Source: Saccharopolyspora thermophila
Lineage (GTDB): Bacteria > Actinomycetota > Actinomycetes > Mycobacteriales > Pseudonocardiaceae
NCBI RefSeq assembly: GCF_014646075.1
Contig: NZ_BMMT01000004.1
Coordinates: forward strand, 16,191-80,190
Direction of reading: 5' to 3'
DNA: 64,000 bases
In this document: piece by piece, positions 44,248 to 55,182 of the stretch
Numbering within the stretch: the first letter of the stretch is position 1
Layout: each line of letters begins with the position of its first letter
Notes under the pieces: model-generated
Told to the model about the DNA's origin: nothing
Seen by the model: the letters and a program-made list of their open reading frames with translations, nothing else
The model's database searches: none
Position numbers and translations under genes: made by a program

Positions 44248-44267
44248 TGCCGCGCGCCCGCGCGGCA
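44248..44267 (+). terminator. Expression-platform hairpin of the ykkC riboswitch
   Basis: TGCCGCGCG and CGCGCGGCA form a perfect 9-bp stem with a 2-base loop directly after the aptamer and 13 bases before the EamA start. It could act as the regulated terminator or by masking the ribosome site that follows. Confidence 0.6.
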
Positions 44268-44280
44268 CGGAGAGGGTTCC

Positions 44281-45144
44281 ATGGGTCTGGCCGCCGTCCT
44301 GCTCGTCGTCGCCGCCGCGTTCGCGCACGCGGGCTGGAACTTCTTCGCCAAGCGCGCCGGTTCGGCCGGAGCGGGTTTCGTGTGGTTGACCGCCACCTGG
44401 TCGGCGGTGCTCTACCTGCCGGCCATGCTGGGTGCTCTGCTGTGGTCGGGCGTGCCACCGTGGGAGGACTGGCTGTTCGGGGTGCTGGTCAGCGCGGTGC
44501 TGCACCTCGGGTACTTCCTGCTGCTCCAACGCGGGTACGCGGTCGGTGACATGTCGGTGGTGTACCCGCTGGCCCGGGGCACCGGGCCGATGCTGGCGAT
44601 GCTGGTCGCGATCGCGGTGCTGGGCGAACGCCCAGGCTGGCTCGGGGTGCTCGGCGGACTGCTGGTGGTCGTCGGCGTGTTCGTGATCGGCCTGTCCGGC
44701 GGGGTGCCAAGGTCGGGCGCGAGCCTGGCCGGGGTGGGCTTCGGCCTGCTGACCGGCGCGCTGATCGCGCTTTACACGGTGTGGGACGCCCACGCGGTGA
44801 CGGGGTTGGCCCTGTCGCCGCTGCTGTACGACTGGGCGAACAACCTCGCCCGCTCGGCCCTGCTCGCCCCGTACGCGGTGACCCGCCGCGAGCAGCTGAC
44901 CGTGGCCTGGGCGGCGCACCGCCGCGAGATCCTGGTGGTGGCCCTGCTGTCCCCGCTGGCCTACATCCTGGTCCTGTCCGCGATGCAGCTCGCCCCGGTG
45001 AGCCTGGTGGCCCCGGCCCGCGAACTCAGCATCGTCCTGGCGGGCCTGCTGGCCTGGCGGGTCCTGGGCGAGCCACAACCGGGCCGCCGCATGGCGGGAG
45101 CGGTGGTGGTCCTCGCCGGAGTGGTCCTCCTCGGCATAGCCTGA
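44281..45144 (+). CDS. EamA-family (drug/metabolite) transporter
   Basis: A 287-residue DMT-superfamily carrier with about ten helices in two EamA repeats (first from AAVLLVVAAAFAHAGWNFFA, second from SLAGVGFGLLTGALIALYTV). Conserved VVYPLARGTGPMLAML and LVAPARELSIVLAGLLAW flank the repeat ends. The start is ATG 44281, after GAGAGGG and downstream of the ykkC hairpin. If the riboswitch is the guanidine subtype, this is a candidate guanidine (or related cation) exporter, a ten-helix alternative to the small SugE-type exporters normally found behind it. The substrate is inferred from the riboswitch only. Confidence 0.88.
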   Translation: MGLAAVLLVVAAAFAHAGWNFFAKRAGSAGAGFVWLTATWSAVLYLPAMLGALLWSGVPPWEDWLFGVLVSAVLHLGYFLLLQRGYAVGDMSVVYPLARGTGPMLAMLVAIAVLGERPGWLGVLGGLLVVVGVFVIGLSGGVPRSGASLAGVGFGLLTGALIALYTVWDAHAVTGLALSPLLYDWANNLARSALLAPYAVTRREQLTVAWAAHRREILVVALLSPLAYILVLSAMQLAPVSLVAPARELSIVLAGLLAWRVLGEPQPGRRMAGAVVVLAGVVLLGIA

Positions 45145-45159
45145 CCAGCGATCCGGGTG

Positions 45160-45182
45160 ACCCCAAACCGGGCTTTCGGGGT
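45160..45182 (+). terminator. Candidate terminator after the EamA gene
   Basis: ACCCCAAA and TTT-C-GGGGT form an 8-bp stem with one bulge around a 6-base loop, 16 bases past the stop. Confidence 0.45.
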
Positions 45183-45211
45183 GGACGGTTCGCGCGATCA
45201 TGGGAGTTGCG

Positions 45212-45380
45212 ATGACTGACCGGAACGGTCCGGACTTCTCCAGGATGACCGATGCCGAACTCGCAGACTGGCAGTACGAGCACCGGGACGAGCTTGATGC
45301 GAAAGAGCGGGGACTGCGAACCGGTCGAAGTCGACGTCGCACCGGCCTTCGAGGTGACGGGGTTGGGTGGGGGCGGGTAG
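45212..45380 (+). pseudogene. Remnant of a small CopG/BrnA-like antitoxin-type gene
   Basis: ATG 45212 opens MTDRNGPDFSRMTDAELAD with WQYEHRDELDA following, which resembles the N-terminus of small actinobacterial ribbon-helix-helix antitoxin-like proteins. Around 45305-45311 the coding frame shifts by +1: DCEPVEVDVAPAFEVTG continues the expected sequence in the next frame and stops at TAG 45378. The conserved DNA-binding or partner-binding C-terminus (usually beginning SFRLP) is missing, so the gene is both shifted and truncated. No toxin gene is adjacent. The family call is from memory. Confidence 0.5.
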
Positions 45381-45391
45381 AAACGCTGGGC

Positions 45392-45772
45392 ATGGAGGTG
45401 CTGAACAGCCGCCTGATCGTTCGGCCCCGGGATCGGCAGCGGTCGCTGCGGTTCTACCGGGACGTGCTCGGTTTGGCGATCGCGCGGGAGTTCCCCGGGG
45501 GCACGGTGTTCTTCCTCGGACAGGGGTTCCTGGAGCTGTCCGGGCAGGGCGGGCCGGGCCCCAGCCCCGACCAGGTGCTCTGGTTGCAGGTCCGCGACCT
45601 GGCCGCCGAGTTCGACCGGCTCCGCGCCGCCGGCGTGACCGTGCTGGCCGAACCCGCCCGGCAGCCGTGGGGGCTGGACGAGGGCTGGATCACCGACCCG
45701 GACGGCATGCGCATCGTGCTCGTCGAGGTGCCCGCCGAGCATCCGATGCGCGCCGATCTCCGCAAGCTGTGA
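45392..45772 (+). CDS. VOC-superfamily (glyoxalase/dioxygenase-fold) protein
   Basis: A 126-residue single-module VOC protein: SRLIVRPRDRQRSLRFYRDV, GTVFFLGQGFLELSGQ, WLQVRDLAAEFDRLRAAGV and the closing ITDPDGMRIVLVEVP. Metal ligands by pattern would include the N-terminal polar residue and the Glu in the last strand. The frame is open upstream to 45200, but that part belongs to the antitoxin remnant, so ATG 45392 is chosen. The substrate is unknown. Confidence 0.82.
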   Translation: MEVLNSRLIVRPRDRQRSLRFYRDVLGLAIAREFPGGTVFFLGQGFLELSGQGGPGPSPDQVLWLQVRDLAAEFDRLRAAGVTVLAEPARQPWGLDEGWITDPDGMRIVLVEVPAEHPMRADLRKL

Positions 45773-45842
45773 ACGTGATCCGCACCGGGCACCGCCGCAC
45801 GATCATGGTGGAAACTCGGCAGGGTGACCCGAACACCAACGC

Positions 45843-46433
45843 CTAGGGGCGGATGGCGCGGGTCTGGGCCTGCGTGGTGCCCCGCCGGGGTTTCCACGCC
45901 CACGTCTGCACGTCGACGAAACCGGCGCGCTGGACGTCGGTGTGCAGGCCGGCCCGGCCGCCGGGCAGCCAGCGCTCGTGCGTCGACAGCAGAAGCAGCC
46001 CACCAGGGCGGAGGACGCGGCGCAGCTCGGTGAGCGCCGCCGGTCGGTCCGGCCACAACTGGACGTTGTTCACGCTGAGCACCACGTCGAAGGCCGCGTC
46101 GTCCTGGTCCGTCGCCTCGGCGCTGCCCGCCCGCACGACGACCTTCCCGGCCTTGATGAGGTCCGCGCACCGGCGCACCGACGCCTGCCGCATGCGCTCC
46201 GAGGGCTCGATCCCGACGACCCGGCCCGCCTGCTCGCCCGCGGCCCGCAGACCCACGCCCGGCCCGGGGCCGACCACGAGCACCCGTTCCGTGCCCGTCA
46301 GCCGGGCCAGCCGCACCACCTGCTGCTCGGCCTCGGCGTTGCCGCGGGCCATCAGCGCACCGCCCACGGCGCCGAGCAGACCGCGGGGGTGCCCGAAGGC
46401 ACGATCCAGGGCGAATGCGGCGAAACCACTCAT
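45843..46433 (-). CDS. Class I SAM-dependent methyltransferase
   Basis: A 196-residue methyltransferase with the SAM motif RVLVVGPGPGVGLRAAGE, the acidic ribose-binding residue in VVGIEPSERM, and LRPGGLLLLSTHE. It is short with no extra domain. The substrate is unknown. It faces the VOC gene convergently and is divergent from lepA. Confidence 0.83.
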   Translation of the reverse strand: MSGFAAFALDRAFGHPRGLLGAVGGALMARGNAEAEQQVVRLARLTGTERVLVVGPGPGVGLRAAGEQAGRVVGIEPSERMRQASVRRCADLIKAGKVVVRAGSAEATDQDDAAFDVVLSVNNVQLWPDRPAALTELRRVLRPGGLLLLSTHERWLPGGRAGLHTDVQRAGFVDVQTWAWKPRRGTTQAQTRAIRP

Positions 46434-46562
46434 AGCCCCAGCTCAGCACCGCCCGCGGGTCGGCGGCATCGGGGATGACCCGGAGTTGGGCACCGGGTAC
46501 CGGGAGTGTCATGGGACGATGGGGTGAATCCCGCACCAGTCGACATCCGCGAGGAACACTGA

Positions 46563-48413
46563 GTGAGCAGTTTCGCCGACACCACGTTCACGCCCCCGGA
46601 GCGGATCCGGAACTTCTGCATCATCGCGCACATCGACCACGGCAAGTCGACGCTGGCCGACCGCATGCTGCAGCTCACCGGCGTGCTGGAGGAACGCGCG
46701 TACCGGGCCCAGTACCTCGACCGGATGGACATCGAGCGCGAGCGCGGCATCACGATCAAGGCGCAGAACGTGCGCCTGCCGTGGACCGTCGACGGCGTCG
46801 ACCACGTGCTGCACATGATCGACACCCCGGGCCACGTCGACTTCACCTACGAGGTCAGCCGGTCGCTGGCCGCCTGCGAGGGCGCGATCCTGCTGGTCGA
46901 CGCAGCCCAGGGCATCGAGGCGCAGACGCTGGCGAACCTCTACCTGGCGATGGAGCACGACCTCCAGATCATCCCGGTGCTCAACAAGATCGACCTGCCC
47001 GCCGCCGAACCGGACAGGTACGCGGCCGAGCTGGCGCACATCATCGGCTGCGAGCCGGAGGACGTGCTGCGCGTGTCGGCCAAGACCGGCGAGGGTGTCG
47101 GGGCGGTGCTCGACGAGGTGGTCCGGCAGATTCCGGCTCCGGAGGGCGAGGCCGACTCCCCACCGCGGGCGCTGATCTTCGACTCCGTCTACGACACCTA
47201 CCGCGGCGTGGTCACCTACATCCGCGTGGTCGACGGCCGCATCACCCCGCGGCAGCGGATCCGGATGATGTCCACCGGTGCCACCCACGAGCTGCTGGAG
47301 GTCGGCATCATCTCGCCGGAGCCCAAGCCCTCCGCGGGGCTCGGCGTCGGCGAGGTCGGCTACCTGATCACCGGTGTGAAGGACGTCCGGCAGTCCAAGG
47401 TCGGCGACACGATCACTGCGGAGCGCAAGGGCGCCGAGCAGCCGTTGAGCGGCTACCGCGAACCCAAGCCGATGGTGTACTCGGGCCTGTACCCGGTGGA
47501 CGGCACCGACTACCCGCTGCTGCGCGAGGCGTTGGACAAGCTGCAGCTCAACGACGCGGCGCTGACCTACGAGCCGGAGACGTCCGGGGCGCTGGGCTTC
47601 GGCTTCCGCTGCGGGTTCCTGGGGCTGCTGCACCTGGAGATCACCCGGGACCGTCTGGAGCGTGAGTTCGACCTGAACCTGATCTCCACCGCCCCGAACG
47701 TGGTGTACCAGGTGCACATGGACGACGGCGCCGAACTGGTCGTCACCAACCCGTCGGACTGGCCGGACGGCAAGATCAAGGACGTCTTCGAGCCGGTCGC
47801 GAAGTGCACCATCATCGCCCCGTCGGAGTTCGTGGGCACGATCATGGAGCTGTGCCAGAGCCGGCGCGGCCAGCTGGGCGGCATGGACTACCTGTCGGAG
47901 AGCCGCGTCGAGCTGCGCTACACGCTGCCGCTGGCGGAGATCGTGTTCGACTTCTTCGACCAGCTCAAGTCCCGCACCCGCGGCTACGCCTCGATGGACT
48001 ACGAGGAGTCGGGCATGCAGGCGTCGAACTTGGTGAAGGTGGACATCCTGCTGCAGGGCGAGCCGGTGGACGCGTTCAGCGCGATCGTGCACCGCGACGC
48101 GGCCTACGCCTACGGCACGAAGATGGCCACGAAGCTGCGGGAGCTGATCCCGCGGCAGCAGTTCGAGGTGCCGATCCAGGCGGCGATCGGGTCGCGGATC
48201 ATCGCCCGCGAGACGATCCGCGCGCTGCGCAAGGACGTGCTGGCCAAGTGCTACGGCGGCGACATCAGCCGGAAGCGCAAGCTGCTGGAGAAGCAGAAGG
48301 AAGGCAAGAAGCGGATGAAGACCATCGGCCGGGTCGAGGTTCCGCAGGAGGCGTTCGTCGCCGCGCTGTCCACCGACGAGTCCAAGGACGACAAGGCCAA
48401 GGGCAAGAAGTAG
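46563..48413 (+). CDS. lepA: Elongation factor 4 (LepA)
   Basis: A ribosome-associated translational GTPase (616 aa) implicated in back-translocation and 30S assembly. G1 is [15 protein letters not shown]3 is DTPGHVDF, G4 is NKID. The LepA-specific C-terminal domain ends [16 protein letters not shown] and [12 protein letters not shown]. The start is GTG 46563 with GAGGA upstream. It closes the conserved backbone block of this window. Confidence 0.97.
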   Translation: MSSFADTTFTPPERIRNFCIIAHIDHGKSTLADRMLQLTGVLEERAYRAQYLDRMDIERERGITIKAQNVRLPWTVDGVDHVLHMIDTPGHVDFTYEVSRSLAACEGAILLVDAAQGIEAQTLANLYLAMEHDLQIIPVLNKIDLPAAEPDRYAAELAHIIGCEPEDVLRVSAKTGEGVGAVLDEVVRQIPAPEGEADSPPRALIFDSVYDTYRGVVTYIRVVDGRITPRQRIRMMSTGATHELLEVGIISPEPKPSAGLGVGEVGYLITGVKDVRQSKVGDTITAERKGAEQPLSGYREPKPMVYSGLYPVDGTDYPLLREALDKLQLNDAALTYEPETSGALGFGFRCGFLGLLHLEITRDRLEREFDLNLISTAPNVVYQVHMDDGAELVVTNPSDWPDGKIKDVFEPVAKCTIIAPSEFVGTIMELCQSRRGQLGGMDYLSESRVELRYTLPLAEIVFDFFDQLKSRTRGYASMDYEESGMQASNLVKVDILLQGEPVDAFSAIVHRDAAYAYGTKMATKLRELIPRQQFEVPIQAAIGSRIIARETIRALRKDVLAKCYGGDISRKRKLLEKQKEGKKRMKTIGRVEVPQEAFVAALSTDESKDDKAKGKK

Positions 48414-48628
48414 CGCCTGGCAGTGGGGGCCGCTGCGGGACGCTCGCGCCAGGAATAGACGTCTTCTATCGGCTGCATCGAGAACCGGTCTGCGGCCGCG
48501 ACGATCAGGGCTTCATACCCCCGGTTGTGGCGCAGACCGCTTGTCACCGTGCCCGGCCGGGCTCCTCGCCCGGCCCGCCCGCCTTAACATCCGCTGCGTT
48601 CACGCCGATTCCGCAGCGGAGGTCGAGG

Positions 48629-50974
48629 ATGGACGTGTCCCGCGAACGGTTGCCGATCCCGGACCCGCAACTGCCGCCCGCGACCGCGATCGACGTGCGC
48701 GACCAGCGTCCGCCCTTTCCACCACGGCAGCCGCTGCGCGCACCGGAGGGAGCGCCGAACGTCGTCGTGGTGCTCATCGACGACATGGGCTTCGGTGCAC
48801 CGAGCGCCTTCGGTGGTCCCTGCCGGATGCCGACCGCCGACCGGCTGGCCGACGGCGGGCTGCGCTACAGCCGCTTCCACGTCACCGCGATCTGCTCACC
48901 GACCCGGCAGGCGCTGCTCACCGGCCGCAACCACCACTCGGTCGGCATGGGCGTCACGACCGAGATGGCCAGCGCCGCGCCCGGCTACTGCGGGGTGCGA
49001 CCGCTGAGCGCCGCGACGATCGGCCAGATCCTGCAGGGCAACGGCTACAGCACCGCCGCGTTCGGCAAGTGGCACCAGACCCCGGCCCGCGACGTCAGCG
49101 CAGCCGGCCCGTTCGACCGCTGGCCGACCGGGGAGGGGTTCGACGCGTTCTACGGGTTCCTGTGCGCCGAGATGAACCACTGGTACCCGCTGCTGTTCGA
49201 CGGCACGAAACCCGTAGAACCGACACGCCGCCCGGAGGACGGCTACCACCTGTCCGAGGACCTCGTCGACCACGCCATCGACTGGGTCCGCGACCAGCGG
49301 AGCCTCAAACCGGACCACCCGTTCTTCGTCTACCTGCCGTTCGGGGCCACGCACGCGCCGTACCACGTGCCACCGGAGTACCGGGAGCGCTACCGCGGGA
49401 AGTTCGACCACGGCTGGGATGCGCAACGCGAGATAACCCTGCGGCGGCAGAAGGAGATCGGCGTGGTGCCACCAGACGCGGAGCTGGCACCGTGGGCCGA
49501 AGGCGTGCCGCACTGGGACGAGCTGTCCGCCGCGGAGCGCCGCGCGGCGGCCTCACTGATGGAGCTCTACGCCGGGTTCGCCGAGCACACCGACGTCCAA
49601 GTAGGACGGTTCGTGGACGCCTTGGAGGAGCTCGGGGAACTCGACAACACCCTGTTCTTCTACATCCTCGGGGACAACGGCGCCTCCGCCGAAGGCGGCA
49701 TCGGCGGCACGCTCAACGAGCACCGCTTCGCCAGCGGAATCCCCGACAGCGCCGATTTCATCAACTCCCAGGACGCGGTCCTCGGCGACGCCACCACGCA
49801 CGCGCACTATCCGGTGGGCTGGGCGCTGGCGATGAACACGCCCTACCAGTGGACCAAGCAGGTCGCCTCGCACTTCGGCGGCATCCGCGACGGGATGATC
49901 GTGCACTGGCCCGCCGGGATCGCCGAGCGCGGCGGTATCCGGCACCAGTTCCACCACGTCATCGACGTGGTGCCCACGATCCTGGAGGCCGCGGGCATCC
50001 CACACCCGGTGGAGGTCAACGGCGTCGCGCAACAGCCCATCGAGGGCACCAGCATGCTCTACAGCTTCAACGACGCCGAGGCGCCCGACCGGCACACGGT
50101 GCAGTACTTCGAGATGGTCGGCAACCGCGGCATCTACCACGACGGCTGGATGGCGGTCACCCGGCACGGCACCCCGTGGGTGATGGTGCAGGACGGAATC
50201 CGCCGCTCCTTCGACGAGGACCGGTGGGAGCTCTACAACACCAACGAGGACTGGACGCAGGCCCACGACCTCGCCGCGGAGCACCCGGAGAAGCTGCGTG
50301 AACTCCAGCAGCTGTTCCTCATCGAGGCGGCCAAGCACAACGTGCTGCCGCTGGACGACCGGATGACCGAGCGGGAGAACCCGCTGGAAGCCGGGCGGCT
50401 GGACCTGATGGGGCAGCGCCGTTCGGTCACCTTCCACGCCGGTGCCAAACGGCTGACCGAGGAAACCGCGCCGAACGTCAAGAACCGCTCGCACTCGCTC
50501 ACCGCCGAGGTCGTGGTGCCGCCGGGCGGTGCGGAAGGCGTGCTGGTCGCGCAGGGCGGCCGGTTCGGCGGCTGGTCGTTCTACTTCCACGAAGGCCGGC
50601 CCAGCTACGCCTACAACTACTTCGGGTTGGTGGTGCACCGGGTCCGCGCACCGCACCCCGTGCCGCCCGGTGAGCACGAGATCCGGCTGGAGTTCCGCTA
50701 CGACGGCGGCGGCGTCGGCCGGGGCGGGGACGCGACACTGCTGGTCGACGGCCAGGAGGTGGCCACGGGCCGGATCGACGCGACGATCCCGTACTACTTC
50801 GCCTTCGACGAGACCTTCGACATCGGCGTGGACCGGGCCACCCCGGTCACCGACGACTACCCGGTGCTGGACAACCGCTTCACTGGCCGCCTGCACTGGC
50901 TCCGGGTGGATCTCGGCGACGATCTGCACACCGACCTGGCCGCCGAACACGCCTTCCGCACCGCCCACGAGTGA
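48629..50974 (+). CDS. Arylsulfatase
   Basis: A 781-residue type I sulfatase like mycobacterial AtsA. It hydrolyses sulfate esters. The formylglycine precursor is Cys89 in CSPTRQALLTGR, which needs a formylglycine-generating enzyme encoded elsewhere. Metal ligands include the Asp pair in VVLIDDMGFG and the YILGDNGASAEGG segment. The C-terminal 180 residues form the usual beta-rich domain. ATG 48629 follows GGAGG. There is no signal peptide, so it is probably cytoplasmic. The LysR gene downstream may regulate it. Confidence 0.93.
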   Translation: MDVSRERLPIPDPQLPPATAIDVRDQRPPFPPRQPLRAPEGAPNVVVVLIDDMGFGAPSAFGGPCRMPTADRLADGGLRYSRFHVTAICSPTRQALLTGRNHHSVGMGVTTEMASAAPGYCGVRPLSAATIGQILQGNGYSTAAFGKWHQTPARDVSAAGPFDRWPTGEGFDAFYGFLCAEMNHWYPLLFDGTKPVEPTRRPEDGYHLSEDLVDHAIDWVRDQRSLKPDHPFFVYLPFGATHAPYHVPPEYRERYRGKFDHGWDAQREITLRRQKEIGVVPPDAELAPWAEGVPHWDELSAAERRAAASLMELYAGFAEHTDVQVGRFVDALEELGELDNTLFFYILGDNGASAEGGIGGTLNEHRFASGIPDSADFINSQDAVLGDATTHAHYPVGWALAMNTPYQWTKQVASHFGGIRDGMIVHWPAGIAERGGIRHQFHHVIDVVPTILEAAGIPHPVEVNGVAQQPIEGTSMLYSFNDAEAPDRHTVQYFEMVGNRGIYHDGWMAVTRHGTPWVMVQDGIRRSFDEDRWELYNTNEDWTQAHDLAAEHPEKLRELQQLFLIEAAKHNVLPLDDRMTERENPLEAGRLDLMGQRRSVTFHAGAKRLTEETAPNVKNRSHSLTAEVVVPPGGAEGVLVAQGGRFGGWSFYFHEGRPSYAYNYFGLVVHRVRAPHPVPPGEHEIRLEFRYDGGGVGRGGDATLLVDGQEVATGRIDATIPYYFAFDETFDIGVDRATPVTDDYPVLDNRFTGRLHWLRVDLGDDLHTDLAAEHAFRTAHE

Positions 50975-51155
50975 GTGCTCGCCGCGGGCTGCGCTGACGC
51001 GGCGGTCATTCGGCGGGTGACGGGACCGCCGGCCATCGGGACGCTGCCACTCTGCGGTGTCCAGCTCGTGGACATCGAGCAGCCCAAGGGCGCGCAGGTG
51101 CCACGATGGTCAGGTGGCCCAGTGTGGGCCGGACCTGGCGCGGGATCGGTGGGAC

Positions 51156-52043
51156 GTGGAACGGCGGGAGCTGGAATACTTCTTGGCCATCGCGGAGCAC
51201 GGCAGCTTCACCGCTGCCGCCCAGGCCCTGCACGTGGCCCAGCCCTCCCTGTCGCACGCCATCCGCAACCTGGAGCACGAGCTGGGCGGCAAGCTGTTCC
51301 ACCGGCTGCGGCACGGTGTCGCGCTGACCGCGGCCGGGGAAGCGTTGCTGGAGCCGGCGCGGCAGGTGATGCGGGATCTGAGCACCGCTTCGGCGTCCGT
51401 CCGGCAGGTGCTCGGGTTGTCCGCCGGGCGGCTCGACGTCGTCGCGCAGACGACGCTGGCCGTCGACCCGCTCGCCGAGCTCGTCGGCGCGTTCCTGCGC
51501 GCGCATCCCCAGGTCACGGTGACGGTGTCGGACCCCGAGCCGGGGGCTGATGTCACCGCTACGGTGCGGTCGGGCGAGCGCGAACTGGGTGTGGTCGACG
51601 CGACGCTGCCGGTCGAGGATCTGGAGAGCATGCTGCTGCGCAGCCGCGAGATCTTTGCCGTGCTGCCACCGGGTTCGGCACCCGGCCGCCGGCGGCTCGG
51701 GGTGGCGGAGCTGTCCACTCTGGACTGGGTGGCGACACCGCCCGGCACGGCGACCCGCGCGGTCATCGAGGACACCGTGGGTTCCGGCGGGGCCACCCCG
51801 TCGGTGGCGGTGGAGACCGCGCACCAGGCGATGATCGTGCCGCTGGTCCTCGCCGGGGCCGGCGCGACGCTGCTGCCGCGTTCGATGGCCCAGGACGCCG
51901 CCGACCGCGGAGCGGTCGTGCTCCCGCTGCGCCCGCGAGTGGTGCGGCGAGGGGTGCTGTTCTGGCGTCCCGGGCCGCTGTCCCCGGCCGCGGCGGAGTT
52001 CGTGCGGATGGCCGAGGCCATCGCCGAGCCCCGCCGCGGCTGA
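51156..52043 (+). CDS. LysR-family transcriptional regulator
   Basis: A 295-residue regulator. The winged helix-turn-helix is RELEYFLAIAEHGSFTAAAQ and VAQPSLSHAIRNLEHELGGK; the effector domain is of the periplasmic-binding type from about residue 90 (RLDVVAQTTLAVDPLAELVG). The start is GTG 51156. It is the same orientation as, and downstream of, the arylsulfatase, and ends directly against the convergent ramB stop. Its target and inducer are not determinable. Confidence 0.9.
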   Translation: MERRELEYFLAIAEHGSFTAAAQALHVAQPSLSHAIRNLEHELGGKLFHRLRHGVALTAAGEALLEPARQVMRDLSTASASVRQVLGLSAGRLDVVAQTTLAVDPLAELVGAFLRAHPQVTVTVSDPEPGADVTATVRSGERELGVVDATLPVEDLESMLLRSREIFAVLPPGSAPGRRRLGVAELSTLDWVATPPGTATRAVIEDTVGSGGATPSVAVETAHQAMIVPLVLAGAGATLLPRSMAQDAADRGAVVLPLRPRVVRRGVLFWRPGPLSPAAAEFVRMAEAIAEPRRG

Positions 52044-53510
52044 TCAGTCCTGGTGCGCCTCGACGAACGCGTACACGTCCGCCTCGTCGACGCCGGGGAA
52101 GGTGTCCGAGGGCAGCGCGGCGAGCACGTGCGAGTGCGCCCGCGCCGACGGCCAGACCATGCCTTCCCAGCGGCTGGCGAGGTCCGCCGGTGGCCGCTGG
52201 CAGCACTCGCCGTTCGGGCAGCGCGACTTGGAGTGGTTGTTCGTGTCCCGGCCCCGGAACCACCGGGACTCGGTGTAGGGCACGCCCAGGGTGATCGCGA
52301 AGTCCCGTCCGCGGCTGGGGTCGACGTGCGCCACGCACCAGTGCGTCGCCCCCGGCTTGTCGGTGTACTGGTAGTAGGTCGAGTAGCGGTCCGGTGACGC
52401 GAACACCTGCCGCCCCGCCCAGTAGCGGCACATCCGCTGACCCTCGATGGCGCCCGTCGGGTCGCTGGGGAAGACCAGCCCGTCGTTCTCGTACGCCTTG
52501 TAGATGATCCCGGTCTCGTCGTTGCGCACGAAGTGGCAGACCAGGTCCAGGTACTGGGTGGCGAGGTTGGTGAACCGGTGCGCGGCCATCTCGTAGGACA
52601 CCGAGAACACGTCGCGCAGGTCCTCCACCGCGATGTCCCGCTCGGCCTTGGCTTCCTGCAGGAACGGCACCGCGGCCGACTCCGGCACCAGAACGGCGGC
52701 GGCGAAGTAGTTGGCCTCGACCCGCTGACGGAGGAAGTCGGCGAAGTCGCGGGGCTGGCGGTGGCCGAGGGTGAGGTGCCCGAGGGTCTGCAGCAGGATC
52801 GTCCGCGGGCTGTGCATGCCCAGCGACTCGCGGCGCAGGAAGATCCGCCGGTTCTTCATGTCGGTCACCGAGCGCACCGAGCGTGGCAGGTCGGTGACGA
52901 ACCGTAGGCTGTAGCCCAGGTGCGTGGCGATGGACTGGATCATCCCCTCCGACAGCGGGCCCCCGTGGTAGCCGACCTGGTCCAGGATCTGCGCCGCGGC
53001 CTTCTCGATCTCCGGGAAGTAGTTGCCGTGCTCGCGCATCATCCGGCGCAGCTCGGCGTTGGCCTTGCGGGCCTCCTCCGGTGTGGCGACCTGCTTGGTC
53101 TCGCGGCGCTTGAGCTCCTCGTACAGGGCGAGCACGTGTTCGAGTGCCTCGGTGGGCACCCGCTTGCCCACCTTGAGGGGTGGTACGCCCAGCCGCTGGT
53201 AGAGCGGGTCCAGCTGGGCCTTCTCCACCGCGATCTCCAGCTCGGCCCGCCGGTTCGGCGGCTTCTTGGACAGCAGCTCGTCGACGGAGGTGCCCAGCGC
53301 GTCGGCCAGCGCGCGCAGCAGCGACAGCTTCGGCTCGCGGTGCCCGTTCTCCAGCAGCGACAGCTGCGACGGCGCACGCCCCACGCGTTCGCCCAGCTCC
53401 ACGAGGGTCAGCCCGGCCGCCCGCCGCAAGTGCCGCAGCCGCTGACCGAAGACCAGAAGGTCGTGTTCCGTGGAAAAATTACGGTCTTCTTCGGCGACAA
53501 ACTCCGTCAT
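52044..53510 (-). CDS. ramB: RamB-type regulator of acetate/glyoxylate metabolism
   Basis: A 488-residue regulator with an N-terminal XRE helix-turn-helix (LRHLRRAAGLTLVELGERVG, then APSQLSLLENGHREP), a central IrrE-like domain and the C-terminal short-chain fatty-acyl regulator domain (DUF2083) with the cysteine cluster SRCPNGECCQRP. RamB in corynebacteria and mycobacteria controls isocitrate lyase and acetate genes. Here it is divergent from aceA, the same arrangement as mycobacterial ramB-icl1. The start is ATG 53510 with TAGCAT 7 bases upstream, so it is probably leaderless. Confidence 0.93.
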   Translation of the reverse strand: MTEFVAEEDRNFSTEHDLLVFGQRLRHLRRAAGLTLVELGERVGRAPSQLSLLENGHREPKLSLLRALADALGTSVDELLSKKPPNRRAELEIAVEKAQLDPLYQRLGVPPLKVGKRVPTEALEHVLALYEELKRRETKQVATPEEARKANAELRRMMREHGNYFPEIEKAAAQILDQVGYHGGPLSEGMIQSIATHLGYSLRFVTDLPRSVRSVTDMKNRRIFLRRESLGMHSPRTILLQTLGHLTLGHRQPRDFADFLRQRVEANYFAAAVLVPESAAVPFLQEAKAERDIAVEDLRDVFSVSYEMAAHRFTNLATQYLDLVCHFVRNDETGIIYKAYENDGLVFPSDPTGAIEGQRMCRYWAGRQVFASPDRYSTYYQYTDKPGATHWCVAHVDPSRGRDFAITLGVPYTESRWFRGRDTNNHSKSRCPNGECCQRPPADLASRWEGMVWPSARAHSHVLAALPSDTFPGVDEADVYAFVEAHQD

Positions 53511-53517
53511 AGCGTTG

Positions 53518-53546
53518 ATGCTAGCAGAAAAATCCCGAAAATTACC
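53518..53546. promoter_or_regulatory. ramB-aceA intergenic promoter and candidate RamB operator
   Basis: TAGCAT (53518-53523, minus strand) is the ramB -10. Next to it, GAAAAATCCC (53527-53536) is followed directly by GAAAATTACC (53537-53546), a 10-bp direct repeat with 8 of 10 matches in an unusually AT-rich stretch. One-turn spacing on the same helix face suits a dimeric regulator. Assignment to RamB is inference. Confidence 0.5.
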
Positions 53547-53629
53547 AAGGAATTCTTCTCGTGTTTCGCCGTGGCGTGGCCAAGACTGGGTTCCAACAGG
53601 CCGCCGACCAATCCCGGAAGGGGAACAAG

Positions 53630-54943
<1,314 letters not shown>

Positions 54944-55032
54944 TCATCCAGACCGTGGTCGGCCGAGCGCCGGCCACCCCGGACGCACCAGCGGCCCTGT
55001 GGCGGGGTGTCGGAAATATCGCGATGGTGCGA

Positions 55033-55073
55033 GCGGGCGGGAACCCAGGCGTCGGGTTCCCGCCCGCATTTTT
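55033..55073 (+). terminator. Rho-independent terminator of aceA
   Basis: A perfect 14-bp stem (GCGGGCGGGAACCC and its complement) with a 7-base loop, followed by ATTTTT: the only terminator in the window with a real U tract. Confidence 0.9.
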
Positions 55074-55182
55074 GTGCCCCGATCCGGTGATCGACTGCGG
55101 TGGCTGTATCTGTTCGGGGGGTCCGCTGCTCTTTATCCGCGAGGGCCCGGGGAAGCCGGGCCGCGAGCGGGAGGAGTGCGTC

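Noticed and set aside
48555..48575. Stem-loop GGCCGGG/CCCGGCC as the lepA terminator
   Set aside because: The stem is only 7 bp and about 140 bases past the stop, and GC-rich pairing of this size is common here, so it is too weak to call.
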